NCBI GenBank assembly: GCA_944472155.2
Contig: OX235273.1
Span: forward strand, 34,445,204 to 34,509,203
From: Trichobilharzia szidati
Lineage: Eukaryota; Platyhelminthes; Trematoda; Strigeidida; Schistosomatidae
Direction of reading: 5' to 3'
Length of the DNA stretch: 64,000 bases
The position numbers and the translations under genes were made by a program. Of the stretch, positions 22,681 through 35,329 are shown piece by piece (the stretch's first letter is position 1; every line of letters starts with the position of its first letter). Below the pieces are notes generated by a model, which saw nothing but the letters and a program-made list of their open reading frames with translations, was not told where the DNA came from and made no database searches.

Positions 22681-24394
22681 TATAAGCTAACACTTTTTCT
22701 AATCACCTCTGACGGCTGAATAATAGATTATGAAAAAGGGTATCAGACGTTATCTCCGTTTGCTTTGATATATATTCATAGCAAATCCACAGAAATTTCC
22801 GCACAATCTGAGATGAAAACAGTCGGATTCGCTAGAACACATTTGAAGAAGATATCAGTATTCCTTTTTACCATGCCAATGTGGTCACAGTATTGACAAG
22901 AGTGCAGACAGTGCTATTTTTTAACGCATGTTGGATTAATTCATTTCAAACACCTGATTGTGATATCTTACATAGTTCTTGTGTTTTGTGATTGAAGACA
23001 ATTGGCATTGGTTTCCAGACAGAGAATAGAACCCATGTCAGTCAGTGTCACAGATACAGGTATCCCAACTATGCTGATCTCCAAAATGACTGTTATAGAT
23101 GAACTTACTGGCCACTGGAGTCTAAATAACAGATGTCCTACCTCTCGTTCTTTAGTGATGTTGTTAACTTAATTCTGTTTGTTTTTTTCGAATATTCGAG
23201 GGAAAATCAACTCCTTTGAGTTTATCAATATATCTCGTTAATATGCGCTAAGCAAGAAGACTGGCTCCAGGCTTCCTGCAGAACGCCACCGACCATCCTT
23301 CGCCGAGATTTTGAGTCACATAGGTTGGTGACTCCTTGGCGAATAGACAGAATTTAGTAAACTTCAACACAAAAGGACTAGAAAGATGATACATAACTCC
23401 CTGATGACCAAACAGTGAATAATTAACTCTCTGTCTATAACATTTTCCTTTTTCCCTCTTCAATAAACTTCCTTCTTTTTGACTTAAAAGAACAAAGTAA
23501 ACTGTAGATTGTTGTGTTTCATTTCTTCGCCTTCATTCTTTTTTTTTTGGAAAGCTCTAATGATTAGATGTTTAGTTAGTCATTAATTAACTCACCCTAG
23601 ACACACTAAATTAATGTATATTTCTCTCTGATTTCCGAGTTAAAAAACGAATGTTTGTTGAATGTGTGTGACGAACTAAGTAAAGATAACTCTAACCAAC
23701 CTACAAACACACACACATATACAGAGGTTTACAACTGAGTCGCATTTTTTCGTCCAAATTGTCTGTCGTAGACGAAATCGTTGAATTATATAAGACAATA
23801 ACAACAACAACAACAATAGAAGAATGTCTGAGTCATTCGTCAAATAGAAAAAAGTTTGGATGCAACAGATGAGTCGAATTCCAAAATGTTATACTGTTTA
23901 CTTAAGAGTTTATGTGTTAGACAATTTAGCTAAAAGGGTGTTGCTATAGTGAAGCTGATTTTATGTTTTATTTTCATAAGATATTTGACTAGAAGTGAGA
24001 AAAATTTTATAAGCCTGAAATAGTATAATGGGTAGATCACAAAAAAGGTATCTTATGGTTCAGTATCATGTAGGTTAATCCTTAGTACCATAAAGGATGA
24101 TTGTCAACTCTACGTATCGGTGGGAACACTACAAATTATCAATTGAATAAAGGTGTATCCAGATGATGAGTTCTAAAGAGGATGAAATCTATCATCATAC
24201 ATATGTACTTACTGCAGGCTACTATGTGTCAAAAATCCCGCTATGACAATTAAACTTTGCTTTTATTCAGATTAAGCAGGTGATCATCTGATATGTGTGA
24301 TATATCTGAACCAACGAATTCAATTCGTAAGTTACTTGTGCAGCTATTGAATAAAAGTTGTATTTTAATTCTAGCCATGAAATGATTAAGGGAA
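22681..24394. other. AT-rich stretch with short simple repeats
   Basis: There is an (AAC)n/(ACA)n run at about 23796-23818. The minus-strand reading around 23250-23340 has a GCAGGAAGCCTGGAGCC block like the 2.5 and 11.7 kb repeat. Nothing else is recognised. Confidence 0.35.
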
Positions 24395-24510
24395 ACAGCA
24401 CACCATGCAACTACAGGGATACAATCCAATGATCTATCAGCTCTAATTTCTATCAATTCGCCGTTTAACGCAGTCACCAGCCAATATCCCCGGTGAGTAC
24501 CTGTCCTTAC
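24395..24510 (+). repeat. Sm-alpha-like head fragment
   Basis: GCAACTACAGGGATACAATC, then CAATTCGCCGTTTAACGCAG and CAGCCAATATCCCC. It matches the first half of the repeat at 25360-25500 and stops before the hammerhead core. Confidence 0.4.
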
Positions 24511-24986
24511 ACTCGATTTAACCGACCACGCTGATCAATAAGTCTACTAGAACTTCAGATAGCTTCATTCTGCAGTGAATCATAAGTGAGCAATTAATTA
24601 GTTTTCAGTTAATGGTTTGTTAAAAGTTCCAAATGGTTCCAATTTTCGGTCACGAGCTTTCTTCAGTTAGAGAATTGTTATAAACTGGTAAGAACCAAAC
24701 AGCTGTTTGGAACCCTTCATCGGTATCCACCAATGACCCTTATAAGTTCTATTTGAAGCATTTAACGAGTGTTCGATGAAAACAAAAAAGACTATAAATA
24801 ACCACTGTTCAGGAGAGTACGGCTGTCAAGATTTCAACTAGACATTATGAACAACTAAGTGAGATTGTATTAAACACAATTCTGACGTATTACTCGATAA
24901 CAATATCACTTGTTTCCCCTACAGTGAAACATTTTTGATTTATTTAGTCTTTCCAATCCCCTTATGGTAAACTGAGCTTTACTCAC

Positions 24987-25102
24987 ATACATTTTATGCT
25001 TGGCTGTTACTGATAAGGCTAATAAGATATTGATATGTGGTAGCAACAAGTGACTAAAATGAACAGTTAAGACATCCATGTGAAGAATGGGAGGTGAAAG
25101 TA
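24987..25102 (-). CDS. Candidate internal exon, unidentified gene
   Basis: The acceptor has a long pyrimidine tract (GCTTCTCTTCTTTCC to CATGCAG, AG at 25103-25104). The donor is ATGTAT/GTGAGT, a perfect GTGAGT. Only one of three frames is open, and it is open throughout (116 bases): LSPPILHMDVLTVHFSHLLL, then PHINILLALSVTAKHKMY. Entry phase is 1 and exit phase is 0. It lies between the 40.9-kb and 11.2-kb candidate exons, but its phases do not join either directly. It would need further exons or belong to an alternative transcript. No domain is recognised. Confidence 0.3.
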
Positions 25103-25359
25103 CTGCATGAGGAATCGTCACGGAAAGAAGAGAAGCAAAATAATCTCAAAAAGTCATGTGAACCGTTGCACCAGAGGTTTTCAGAGGCATACATTGATAC
25201 AATCAGCTAACAGTTCTAGATTTTTCCGTTGGATGAAATAAAGTGTAAACCAAAGAGTTTTTCATGAAAAAAAAATAATTTTCAGTAAAAGTTGGCTTCG
25301 TCACCTACAGTGCTCGATAAGATATCGAGTTGCCGATCCATCGAAGTTTATCAATAGCA

Positions 25360-25640
25360 CCCTGATAGCTACAAGGCAAGCTGACGGACCATTCATCCAC
25401 TGGGACACAATCCAGTGGCCTATTAATTCTAACTTCTGATAACTCACGATATGTTTAGCACAACCGTCTATGAAGTCGCCAATCCCCACTGGGTGCATAC
25501 TAATGAAGAGTCCCAAATCAGGACTAAACAGCTGTCCAGCACTGCTTCTTGGTTTTCCAATGCCATGTGACTGATTTCAGCCCTTGAATAAGACTGTTAC
25601 TAAAAAATCCCTTGCAAACTAATATTTGAAAATAAATAGT
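25360..25640 (+). repeat. Sm-alpha-like repeat with hammerhead core
   Basis: It is the most complete copy in the window. The head is GCTACAAGGCAAGCTGACGG, then CACTGGGACACAATCCAGTG and CCCCACTGGGTGCAT. The ribozyme-like part is CTAATGAAGAGTCC, CAAATCA, GGACTAAACAGCTGTCC (about 25500-25537). The tail is GACTGTTACTAAAAAATCCC. Two conserved core bases differ from the active consensus (CTAATGA for CUGAUGA, CTAAA for CGAAA), so cleavage activity is unlikely. Confidence 0.6.
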
Positions 25641-26639
25641 TGTCCAAAGCACATAGCTGAAAGATGGATCTTAATGTGATTTCCTGATGTGGAACACATT
25701 GCCATGTTCATTATATACAGTATAAACAACAGTCAATGTAGTAGCCCAGAGTCGATTCACTAATATGCTTGTTACTTAACTGCATATCCTAACATTTAGG
25801 TGGATTCGAATTATCCAGAAAGGATCAGAAATTAGTAAGAAAGGTTCTCAACTACTTATACCTTTTAGTAGTATAATTTCATGTATCTATTCTAAGTTGT
25901 TGAATAGAACTAATCTAAACTAGAATCTTCAATGTGTGTTTTTCTCATGATACTGTAACAAAAATAAAGAAGAATCCCTCTTTTAGAATATAAATATGAA
26001 TTTCAATAAATGTATTATAATTATTACAACAAAATTTACTGAAGTACTAACAGTAGAGTAGTGCTTTACCAGTATTTAATTAGTGAACACGATATTACTT
26101 GCCATCTGCATATAAATAATAAACGGATTACATGAGATAATGTTACATTGTTACGCTATTTTTGTTTTCGTATTTATCGACTGAATAGAACAAATGTACT
26201 AAAGTAACTCCCGAATAATTCCTCCCTCATTATACATGGGAATAAAAGTATAAAGTGATGACAACCATCGATACTAGAGTAACTGATAACAACAGGTGAA
26301 ACTGAACAGAAATGTAGGATATTGTTGTGTAATTAATGAATATTAAATGATTTGGCTAAGCGTTTTAAACAAAAGCATTTTCATGCGAAAGAGATATGTA
26401 TGTAAAATTGAACTGTCGTTTATTTTTTGTTAATACGGAATCCATTATTCGGATGAAATACTGAAAAAGAAGAAGCATTCACAGGGTGATTCATCTTGTT
26501 TCCAAGATTTGTCATTGGTTTACATCTACACACGTGGTGAATGGTATCAGTGACTATCAGGTCACGTGACAAGGGTTCAGGAGATTTTGTTCAAGCATGT
26601 AGTCTAATCCGGTATCGAACAGAGAGATGGATGACAGCG

Positions 26640-27735
26640 AAATATCCATCTCAACTTCGTTGATCTTAAATAAGGTTTTTAGTGGCGACAAGCATGTAGT
26701 AATTTGGGAACTACTTCAACACCTCGAAACGCAATGCCGGAGACCTTTACCAAACTTATTTAACAGCTGTATGGTGACGCTACTTGTCAACTGATTCACA
26801 AAGGAAACACTCAGGGGAACTTTTTAAGCGTTGACATGAGTAAGACAAGGCTGCTTACTATCACTGATGATAATTTAGACTTTGATGAACTGAACCAAAA
26901 AACAGACATTGAGAAGCGAGAAGATAGGAATACGTAGGGTAGACAAGAAAGCCCTAGAGAGTCGGGACTTCGTGGACAATTTAAGTCTAATACCACATAA
27001 AATCGAAGCTCTACAGGCGGAAACCGACAAGCAGTTAGATAGAAGTGCCTGGCAACGAGGGCAGGACTTCAAGTTCAGATAAAGAAGACAGAGGCTATGA
27101 TGATACCTAATAAACGACAACATGCATTAGTTAACATCACTGTGAGAAGTCTTTGTTGAGCCGTGTCTTCCACTAATTTAGTCAGCATCGTTGCCGCTAA
27201 TGGTGGTGGCACGGATGAACATGTCACAGGTAGGAAAGGAAAATACAGACAAACTTTTATTAGTCTGAAATCAGAATGCAAATCCGCTGCACCAGGCTAA
27301 AAAACAAAAGTGAAATTTTTAACACCAGTGTGAAATTAGTCAGTGCTAAGCTTGTCAGCAACTGTATATCCGCAGGGATACGGTAAACGTTCATCAACAC
27401 CTAGTTGTGCTGAAGATAAGATAACTGTCCAGAAGATATAAGCAACAAGAAACTCTATAAGCCAACCATACAATAGGGGACGGAGATGGATTGAACAGAC
27501 GCTAAGAAAATTATTGAGTGGTGTCGCGCGTCAGACGGTCAAGTGAAACTGAAGGTATAAATAACGAATTAGGCGTGGGTATAAGGGTGACGTAGAAGAG
27601 GCCATCCGAAGAGGAAATGCAACCTTACTAGCGATTTTGGAGACAAGTTGAGAAGACCGAAGAAAACAGATTTAAATGATGATGTATTCGAGAAGCCCTG
27701 TTTTGTACTCCGAACTAAAATGGGAATAATAACAA
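26640..27735 (+). mobile_element. RTE-type LINE, old 3' half
   Basis: It spans from after motif A (near 26690) through motif B (ACATGAGTAAGACAAGGCTG) and the post-catalytic block (GGAAACCGACAAGCAGTTAG) to a C-terminal region and GAAGCCCTGTTTTGTACTCC at about 27690, with a short AATAATAACAA tail. It is diverged throughout. The catalytic region is scrambled. Confidence 0.6.
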
Positions 27736-27789
27736 CCATAAGCCAGTGGTAAGTGACTTCTGAAATTAATTCATTAGTGAACAAATTTT

Positions 27790-28385
27790 ATAGCACACAA
27801 GCCAGTCAAATCTCTTAATTCGATACTATGCGAACCGAAAGATCCAACAGAAAAAGGAGATAAAATTAATACCACTTACAAAATAAATTGTATGAATTGT
27901 AACAAGCATTACATCGGCCAAAGTGGGCATCCCCTTCGAATTAGAATCCAAGAACACAAACCAGCCATGAAAAGACACGATATATATGCTTTAGTATCAA
28001 TGCATATAGACAATTATGGACATCAGTTTGATTGGGACAATGTCAAAATCTTAGACAGAGGGAACACCAAATGTGCCAGGGAATTCCTAGAAGCCTGGTA
28101 CTCAAGCGAAAATGCAATTAACAAACACGTTAATACAGACGAAATATACCAACTAATAAAAAGTAAATCTGGTGACCAGAAAGTTTAAAATCCAAGTCGA
28201 TAGAAAAATGGTCAATACAGATGTAAAGATGGTTATCGGGAGACGCAATTATGTCACTCATGGAAAAATTTAAATCAGTTCACATTATGCTGGAAATTGC
28301 GCTGAAGATGTTGTCCAGAAGGATGATGTAAGCTCCGCAACCAAACCAACCAGCTCATTGAACACTATTAAATGCAAATTTTGGG
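27790..28385 (+). mobile_element. Penelope-like element 3' fragment: GIY-YIG domain and terminus
   Basis: The frame at 27892-28188 encodes MNCNKHYIGQSGHPLRIRIQ and EHKPAMKRHDIYALVSMHID, then HQFDWDNVKILDRGN and CAREFLEAWYS. It is better preserved than the copy at 4.0-4.5 kb and of the same lineage. YIG, the arginine (RIRIQEH) and the later glutamate (REFLEAW) are all present. An in-frame stop just upstream (TAA near 27886) separates it from the KINCMNC start. The terminus, to about 28385, carries the hammerhead-like hairpin at 28302-28335. The RT part is missing. Confidence 0.82.
28302..28335 (+). ncRNA. Hammerhead-like core in Penelope terminus (copy 2, decayed)
   Basis: CTGAAGA, T, GTTGTCC, loop AGAA, then GGATGATGTAAGC. 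The stem II 3' side is weakened and GAAA is changed to GTAA, so this copy should be inactive. Confidence 0.35.
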
Positions 28386-30504
28386 GAGTTTTACGTAAAT
28401 TTTAACAGAATAAGTACGACTCGACAACTGACAACTGTAGGTAACGGTGTTTAACTCTTTCTTCAAAAATCGAAAATCATTAGCGATTAAAATTAAAACC
28501 AACAGATGATTGTCAGCCTGCTAACCATGACTCATGGTAGTTTCTTGCTGGTTCTTCAACGAGATAACCAGTTTAAGCTCTAAAATAACACTATTTCAGG
28601 ATGAAGTAGTGTTCAACAGCCTCTTTAATAATGTCCGTTAGCGATAAAATGGACTTCAGACGCATTTCTACAGACCAAATTAACAAAACTGTTATACAGT
28701 TTATCAGTCACTGCAAATATAAAGTAGGTTAAATGAAAATGTAGGCTCTTCTTATACGAAATGTTTAAATGGCTGTAACCAGTGCTTATAGTTCACCAAA
28801 TTTCCATTATGTCTGATGAGTAGTGCCAAGTTAGTGATAGTTCTTACTAACCGTCAAATAGATACAGTTTAAGTTGTCAAACGATAGTAATTTATTTCAA
28901 GCATTAGAAAAATAAAATCGATATTATATATTCAAGCTAGTTATTTAGCTTTTCATGATCTGTTTCACAGAATGGTGCCAGTTAAAGAACCTCTGAAGAC
29001 CAATAAGTAGTGTACAGCGGCTTCAACCTAGTTTTAGACTGCTAAGAAGCATTCCCGCACGACCCCACAGAAGACCAAACCAAGGACTTTCATGTTGCGA
29101 AGCCAGGCTTGCTGAAAATTCAACCACTTGTACAGCGGCAATCCAATGACCAGTGAATTCTAACATCCTCAATTCTCAATTTTATGGCGAACACCAGCCA
29201 TTGTCATAGGCAATTATTTGTCCTCAAACCTGACGGGGAGAACCAAACACGCCATGACTTTTCACTGGAACTTGTTCTGTAGTCCATCACCTTAACAGTT
29301 AATTTAAGAAGCTTCTTCTGTAACACAGTGCCACATACAGATGGAATCAATTTGTTCAAATCATTTGATTAAGTGGCTGCTGTTTAAAATTTTGTTGCAG
29401 CTCAAGCTTTCTCTCAACATTATTGAGCTTAGCTTAATCTTAAAATAGTTCGAATGTGATTAAATTCTTTTATATATGTATATTCACCTTATCATCGTCC
29501 AAAGTTGAATTTCTTTCCTATGTATCAAGACATCTGAATGTAGAACATAACATTTTAACGTTTTTATGTGAATGAAGACCGTGAAACAGGAATAATTTAA
29601 AGAAATAATATGTCACAAGAAAGTCTTATATCCAATCCTTGTAAGAAAACAAAGTGAATACAATGAAAAAGGTCCATTTAGGGTTAAACACACTTTTTTG
29701 TGATGCCTCGTATTCATTGAGCACACTTCATGACTTTCGCCAATTTAACAAATAAACGGCTTATCTGACGTCACTTTATCATCAAACTTACTCTCAGTGT
29801 TGGAGTAAATTTATTATGGTCTTATTTTTTTACATAAATTGAACAACTTTTATAGTTTATTACATATTTGCGTGATTTTCACTCAAATATTTACAAAGAT
29901 AATTTTATATTTAACTAAAGTATTGATTAAACTATTTGAGAAAGTTTCGGTTCTACTGAAGTTATTATTTCATGATGGAAGAATAACTCAGATCAGAACT
30001 AAAACTGTGTTTGTCGCCAATAAGTGAAGTTAACGTAGGGGGTGACGAGTTGGTCTCATAACTGATGAAACAGAACAAATTCGAATTTCATTCCAGTCGC
30101 TGGATGATCACGTTGAACCATACAACTCCAAAGATTGAATCCTCAGTGAGGCGACGAATGCGTATAGACACAAAGGTGGTGAACTAGGATGGAACATATA
30201 TCAATTAATTTCCTGGTTTTTAATGATGTAAGTTTATCATCATCAAATTAGTAAAATTCTTAAACAGTCAACAATCGAAAAATAATGAAAGACTAAGTTG
30301 CACTATCTATCAGGTAACAATCAGACACCACAAATTTCCTTTAAAGTAGTCATATATGCAACCACAAACCAGATATATGACAATAATACGATAAAAGCAG
30401 ATACTATTCTAGTCATAGGGATTTAAATCCACGAATGGCCTGCGATTCAATTTTCAAAAGTGGCCAAAATTGTAACATCACTTCCACAGAAGACTAATAA
30501 AATG
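28386..30504. other. AT-rich stretch with a faint repeat
   Basis: Around 29060-29250 there is a faint resemblance to the Sm-alpha-like head (GGCAATCCAATGACCAGTGA, GGCGAACACCAGCCA). Otherwise nothing is supported. Confidence 0.35.
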
Positions 30505-33310
30505 TATCTTTAATAATAATTATCATTATTGTAATCTACTTTATTCTATAAACATCACTTATAATACAGAATGGAATTCTCAGCATTTGTCACAATATTG
30601 CATCTGATTTACTCAAAATATAAATAAAATTAAAAATCAAAACAAAACCAACCAGAGGAATTTGTCCACATTTACGATATAAAGTCAAAAAGTATTCGGA
30701 GTACGAATTGAGAATATTAAATATAGCAATAATAATAACAGTGAGTCTGTTTCAAACAGTATTGGCGATTCAGTTTGGAAATTTTAGCATGTTATAGATT
30801 ATTGAATCCAATGTTCTGTTGATATAGTATGGTCAGGGGAAATACAAAATTAACACTTTTAACACAGGCTAAATGATTTTCACACTTATGAAAAATGAAC
30901 AGATAAAAACAAAAAATTGAGGGGATTATAAATATAAGAAATACAATAACAATAAAGAATGATGCTTTAAGCGTAAAGGAAATGGTTCATTTATTAGTGC
31001 AAAGAAGGTTAGTTACTTCATGCCTAACACTATTTTTATCACATAAAGTACTTGCTAAATATGGTATAGAGGAATTTTTATACTTAGTCGTACATGCATA
31101 AAGTCTTCTGAAAAGACATCGTCTCTTACCTCGTGAGACACAAAGTTGGAGCTGCAGGTAAAGTGGATTCTCACGGTCTGACAAGATTTCTTTAGCAAAT
31201 CAAGGTGGAAAAGTGCCCCTAGTAGTACTGGTACAAATCCTGTCAAATCAGAAGATATTACCACAAATGCGACTTCAGTAGATCCAGTGGACAATGTTGC
31301 TCAGAAGCGGTGAGTGTCAGTTAATTTTAGTTTTGACCTTTCCAGATAGTTGTCATTCACTGCCATTATTATTAGTTTTGATTTTTCTGCGATTAAATCG
31401 GTTATCTATGCAACAAGAAAGCAATTCGATGTGATGGGTTTCCTTTGCTTTAGCTTGTCTTTTGCAGGTTGTTCAGTTTTGCTTTGCTTTACGGAGTTTG
31501 CATTGTAAGCCTAACTGACTGAGTTTCAGTATAAAACTTTGCACAAAAATGCACCAGTTCAGGTTGCCACAATTCACATAGCATACACAGGTAGACAAAA
31601 AAGAGAGGGAAGGAAAGAAAAGTAGCATTTGAGATCATGGCAGTTTAATGTAAATGGGGGATCACAGGAATATAATGCTTCTGAGCCACTGAGTACGATT
31701 TTGAGCCATATCACTAAGTAGTCGTTCGTTCTCAGCATCCCGGTGACCCCAACGAGTCAATTTAAACCTCATTATGTGGCTCACAACAACTGTCAACGAT
31801 TTCACGGATTGATGACAGGTTTATCGGGGATACCACTCACCCTACTGACAGTCCGTCTTCAGAGTTCTACGAAGTATGACATAGTCTTATTTAAGCTATC
31901 CAGGAAAGAATAACGGTGAACAATAAAGAAGAATAGGTGAGATGGATGAGTTGACAAACTGTAAGAGGAGGAGGGGTTGAGTTATACCTGAACCCTTTAG
32001 CTTCTTGATATAAAATGTCAAACGAAATATTCTTTTGGAAATCGCTAAAACATGGGAAGATCAGGATTGGTCAGAAGAAAGAATTAATCCAAGATTCCTA
32101 ACATCAGACTTGATTCCTATATCACTATCATCAATTTTTCAACTGTCGTAGGAACCAACAGCTTCACTTTACCTTCTTTTACATCGAAAACTGAAACCAA
32201 CAGTCTGACATTTGGAAGGCCATTAGACAAAGACCATTTGCTAACTCCTGATCTAAGTATAGTCTAGCTAGGAGTTAACAGACAGTGTAGTAGTTAGATC
32301 TTCGGCATACTTAACAAAGTTCATTTCATCAGAGTGAGACAAGGCACTCAAGCAGAAAGAAAACAGAAAAGGATAAAGGACAGGGCCTTGAGGGACACCA
32401 GCCTGAGTAAGCAATGAAGTGAACGACTTCCCCTTACATACAGTGTACTTCTTTCTTCCTGAGAAATAAAAATGCAGCCATTTGGTAACCCAACAGTCAG
32501 TTTGAGTTTCAGCAAGCCTGTTTAACAAAATGTCCCTAGATGCTGAGTTGAAAGTCGAAAGCAGATGTGTAATCCAGGGAGGTGCAGCGAACAAATTTAG
32601 CCCCCTTGTATAAACTGGAGACAATGTTATGATGCAAGACTGCAGCTGAATCTACAGTACTTCTACTGTGTTTATAGGCGAATTGTTTAAGATCGTTAAA
32701 GGCTTTAAGTGAAGGTTGAAGATTAAGTAAGAGTAACTTTTCCATAGTTTGTAGAAAAGAAGTAATAGCAATAGGTCTAAATTCAAAACATGTTCCAATA
32801 GATAACTCAGGTATAGGTACCATTTCAATGTCCTTCCAAACGGCTGGCACGAAATTTCTAGAAAAAGATTCATTATATATGTCCATGAGAGGATAACACA
32901 TGATATAAGCACACATTTTAAGAATAACACTAGGTAAACCATATGGACCTAGGCTACAAGAAGGGTTCAGCGACCGGAGACATTTTAGAACTTCATTTGT
33001 ATTGAAATCAGGGAAGTAGGTTTCATTAGAACTTTTAACACTAGTAAGATTGCTATTCTGGGAGAATGTATGAAGGACTTGTTTAGTGTGCAAATATCGT
33101 GGGAATAAGGAATGCTGTTCATCCGCTTACCACTAGTAATTTCTTTGAAAAGTTCCCATATATTAGAGCCATTTTTACAGGATATAAACTTCTGGTTATA
33201 AATTGAATTCAATCTGTGCATTTCAGACTTGTTTAGGATGTTAATTCTTTTCAAACTATTGTTATCCTTCATGTTATATAAATTTTCTTTTTGCCTGCGA
33301 AGCGTCTTAA
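30505..33310 (-). mobile_element. CR1-like LINE (copy 2), RT-containing, interrupted
   Basis: The order is leftward. 33272-32985: pre-RT region. 33093-32536: RT fingers and palm, with CLRSLNPSCSLGPYGLPSVI (GPDG box as GPYG), FRPIAITSFLQTMEKLL and a motif-A-like SLDYTSAFD. 32624-32268: motif B GVPQGPVLYPFLF and motif C VKYAEDL, where the second aspartate of YADD is E-shifted. Next come the post-RT region to about 31830, a foreign LINE fragment (31495-31820), the C-terminus at 31184-30987 (ILSDRENPLYLQLQLCVSRG, TTKYKNSSIPYLAS) and the 3' tail. Several frameshifts make it non-functional. Confidence 0.78.
31495..31820 (-). mobile_element. LINE family 3, 3' fragment inserted in the CR1-like LINE
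   Basis: The minus strand encodes SLTVVVSHIMRFKLTRWGHR, then LSDMAQNRTQWLRSI. The following 3' part (TGTGCAAAGTTTTATACTGA) matches 47540-47570, where the same family ends. It sits between the post-RT and C-terminal parts of the CR1-like copy, so it is a nested, later insertion or a rearrangement. Confidence 0.55.
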
Positions 33311-33464
33311 GCTGAGGGGAAGGGAAACGGTCAAATCTGATAAAGAGTGTTTCTCTGTTACATTTGAGTCACAATTTCATTCTTTCTTTGGAACAGAGAT
33401 TTTTCTGTGAACTTCGCAAAATCAGTGAATTGTCAACCTAATTCTATCTTTGGTAATCTAATCT

Positions 33465-33665
33465 GTTGGGGAAAGAATGTTAACCAGCTATGCTCTAGGT
33501 CTGGCGTTTGAGTCTCAGCCAGCTCACACCTTTACTTCCCTTATTCAATGCCAAACTGATAAACAGGAATGACTGAGCGTGAAGCCAGCAACTCTGCCCC
33601 ATGAAACCATCACTGCTTCTGGAACTTCCAAGGTCAAGCTTGGAGCCAGTGAGATGTAAAGGAAT
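33465..33665 (+). repeat. Decayed tRNA-headed SINE
   Basis: B-box-like GTTTGAGTCTC at about 33509, then CACACCTTTACTTCCCTTA and GAAGCCAGCAACTCTGCCCC, the same order as the 19.5-kb SINE. The 3' end is diverged. Confidence 0.5.
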
Positions 33666-34104
33666 GGAAAACAAACCTAAAATAAAGCTGGATTTCGGCC
33701 AGAATTCAAGAAAGATCCTAAAACTTCTGATGAATACTGCAAAAATATAGGTACATAATGCAGTTGTCATCTACTGTCAAAAGTACATTGAACCAGTCCT
33801 GAAGGTTAAAACCTAAGATCATCACCCTTCTGAAAAAAACGCAGCAATTGTAGTAATAAACATATTCGACTTTACTGGTAAACCGAGAAACGTGCTACAA
33901 GACAAGACTGAATTCCTAAACCCCATCTGATGCGAGGAGCCTAAGATGAGAAAAGAGAAGTCCGAATCACAAAATAACTAAAAGAATAAAATACCGATTA
34001 CAAGATACTCAAGGTAAATAGACAAAAAACCAATACAGTCCAACTACTCCTTTGTTCCACTTATTACCAAAGTACATAGGAAGTATGTCCTACTTTGGTT
34101 CGCC

Positions 34105-34490
34105 TTACGCATGATTATGTCTCCGCCACAATGAAGATCAAATGAAAAGAAAGGATTAGCTACAGAGAACTGTAGAAAAGAACCAATCATGAACTTAGTA
34201 CTCAACAAATACTGCGAAAGAAATGGAGATGGATCAGACAGACTCTGAGAAGACTGTTGAGTGACATTGCGTGGAAGGCAATCACTCGAGTAGAAAGAAC
34301 TCATATGGGAAACGACTGGCTGGATATCCAAGAGTGACATGCAGAAGATCATGTCAGTAGGTGACGAGAACTTCTGTGCAAATGTGGAGACAGCTGGAGA
34401 GGACTGCAGAGAACAGAATGAAAAGAAGACGTGCTCCTGAAGCCCTATGTTCCACTCACAACCTAGCAGAATAATAAAATAATAAATAGT
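34105..34490 (+). mobile_element. RTE-type LINE 3' fragment
   Basis: ACTCAACAAATACTGCGAAA, GAAATGGAGATGGATCAGAC, AGTGACATTGCGTGG and the end GAAGCCCTATGTTCCACTCA followed by AATAATAAAATAATAAAT. It corresponds to the last about 350 bases of the 50-kb LINE. Confidence 0.75.
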
Positions 34491-35329
34491 AAACATTGAA
34501 TCTAGCCTATATGGAAACATGTAGTAATATACACTCATGAAAAAGCATTCGATCACAGTGGACCAGTCAAATGGATTGCTTCAGAGGAAACGTTTTCTAT
34601 AAACTTTACTACTCTGTTCAAAAACATTCTGAAATGCAGACTGTACGCTCAAATTCTGACTGCATTGGATCTAACAAACTATAAATTGATCTTCGTCTTG
34701 AATACCACCAGGAATTACAACCCTTGGGTAGACTTCTACATCAAAGGTCAACAAACGAATATAGATGGAAAAATGCGGCGTATCGATAGGACTCCACCTT
34801 GATCCACTTCCAACTACTCTTTCCGAACGCCAGTTCTCAACTCTAAGATGAAACGATTTCCTCTCTCATCAAGGATTGTTTAGATGTCACCTTAATCATT
34901 ATTCGTAACTGATCTGACCAAGTCATCTTTCACATTACCTTTCGAGCAAATATTCCAAATATATGTAATCCACTCCAACTATCAGGCAAATACCGATTTT
35001 CTGTTCTTCTGTGAGCTAACTACAAGAATCATAGATAACTGTATGCGGAAATCGGTGTAAAGAGAGTCAGCAAGGAGTGGACAGCTCATTATATCCAAGT
35101 CCTAAGACATACTCATGAGGAGACTAAACACTACAGAATACCGGGATTTGAAAGGTACATCATGAAGATACAGCAGACTGAATTCTTCATTGTTAGTGAC
35201 ATCTACGTTTTGTACCGATCATGCTTTTGTTCATACCAACGTAAATAATAGCTACTTGAAGGATATACTCGTAGCCTTCCTCCTTTTACTATCTTAAAAA
35301 ATTTTAACAGTTAGCGTGTAGAAACTTAA

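Noticed and set aside
23796..23818. Direct repeats considered as a CRISPR-like array
   Set aside because: A simple trinucleotide microsatellite without spacers, and the host is a eukaryote.
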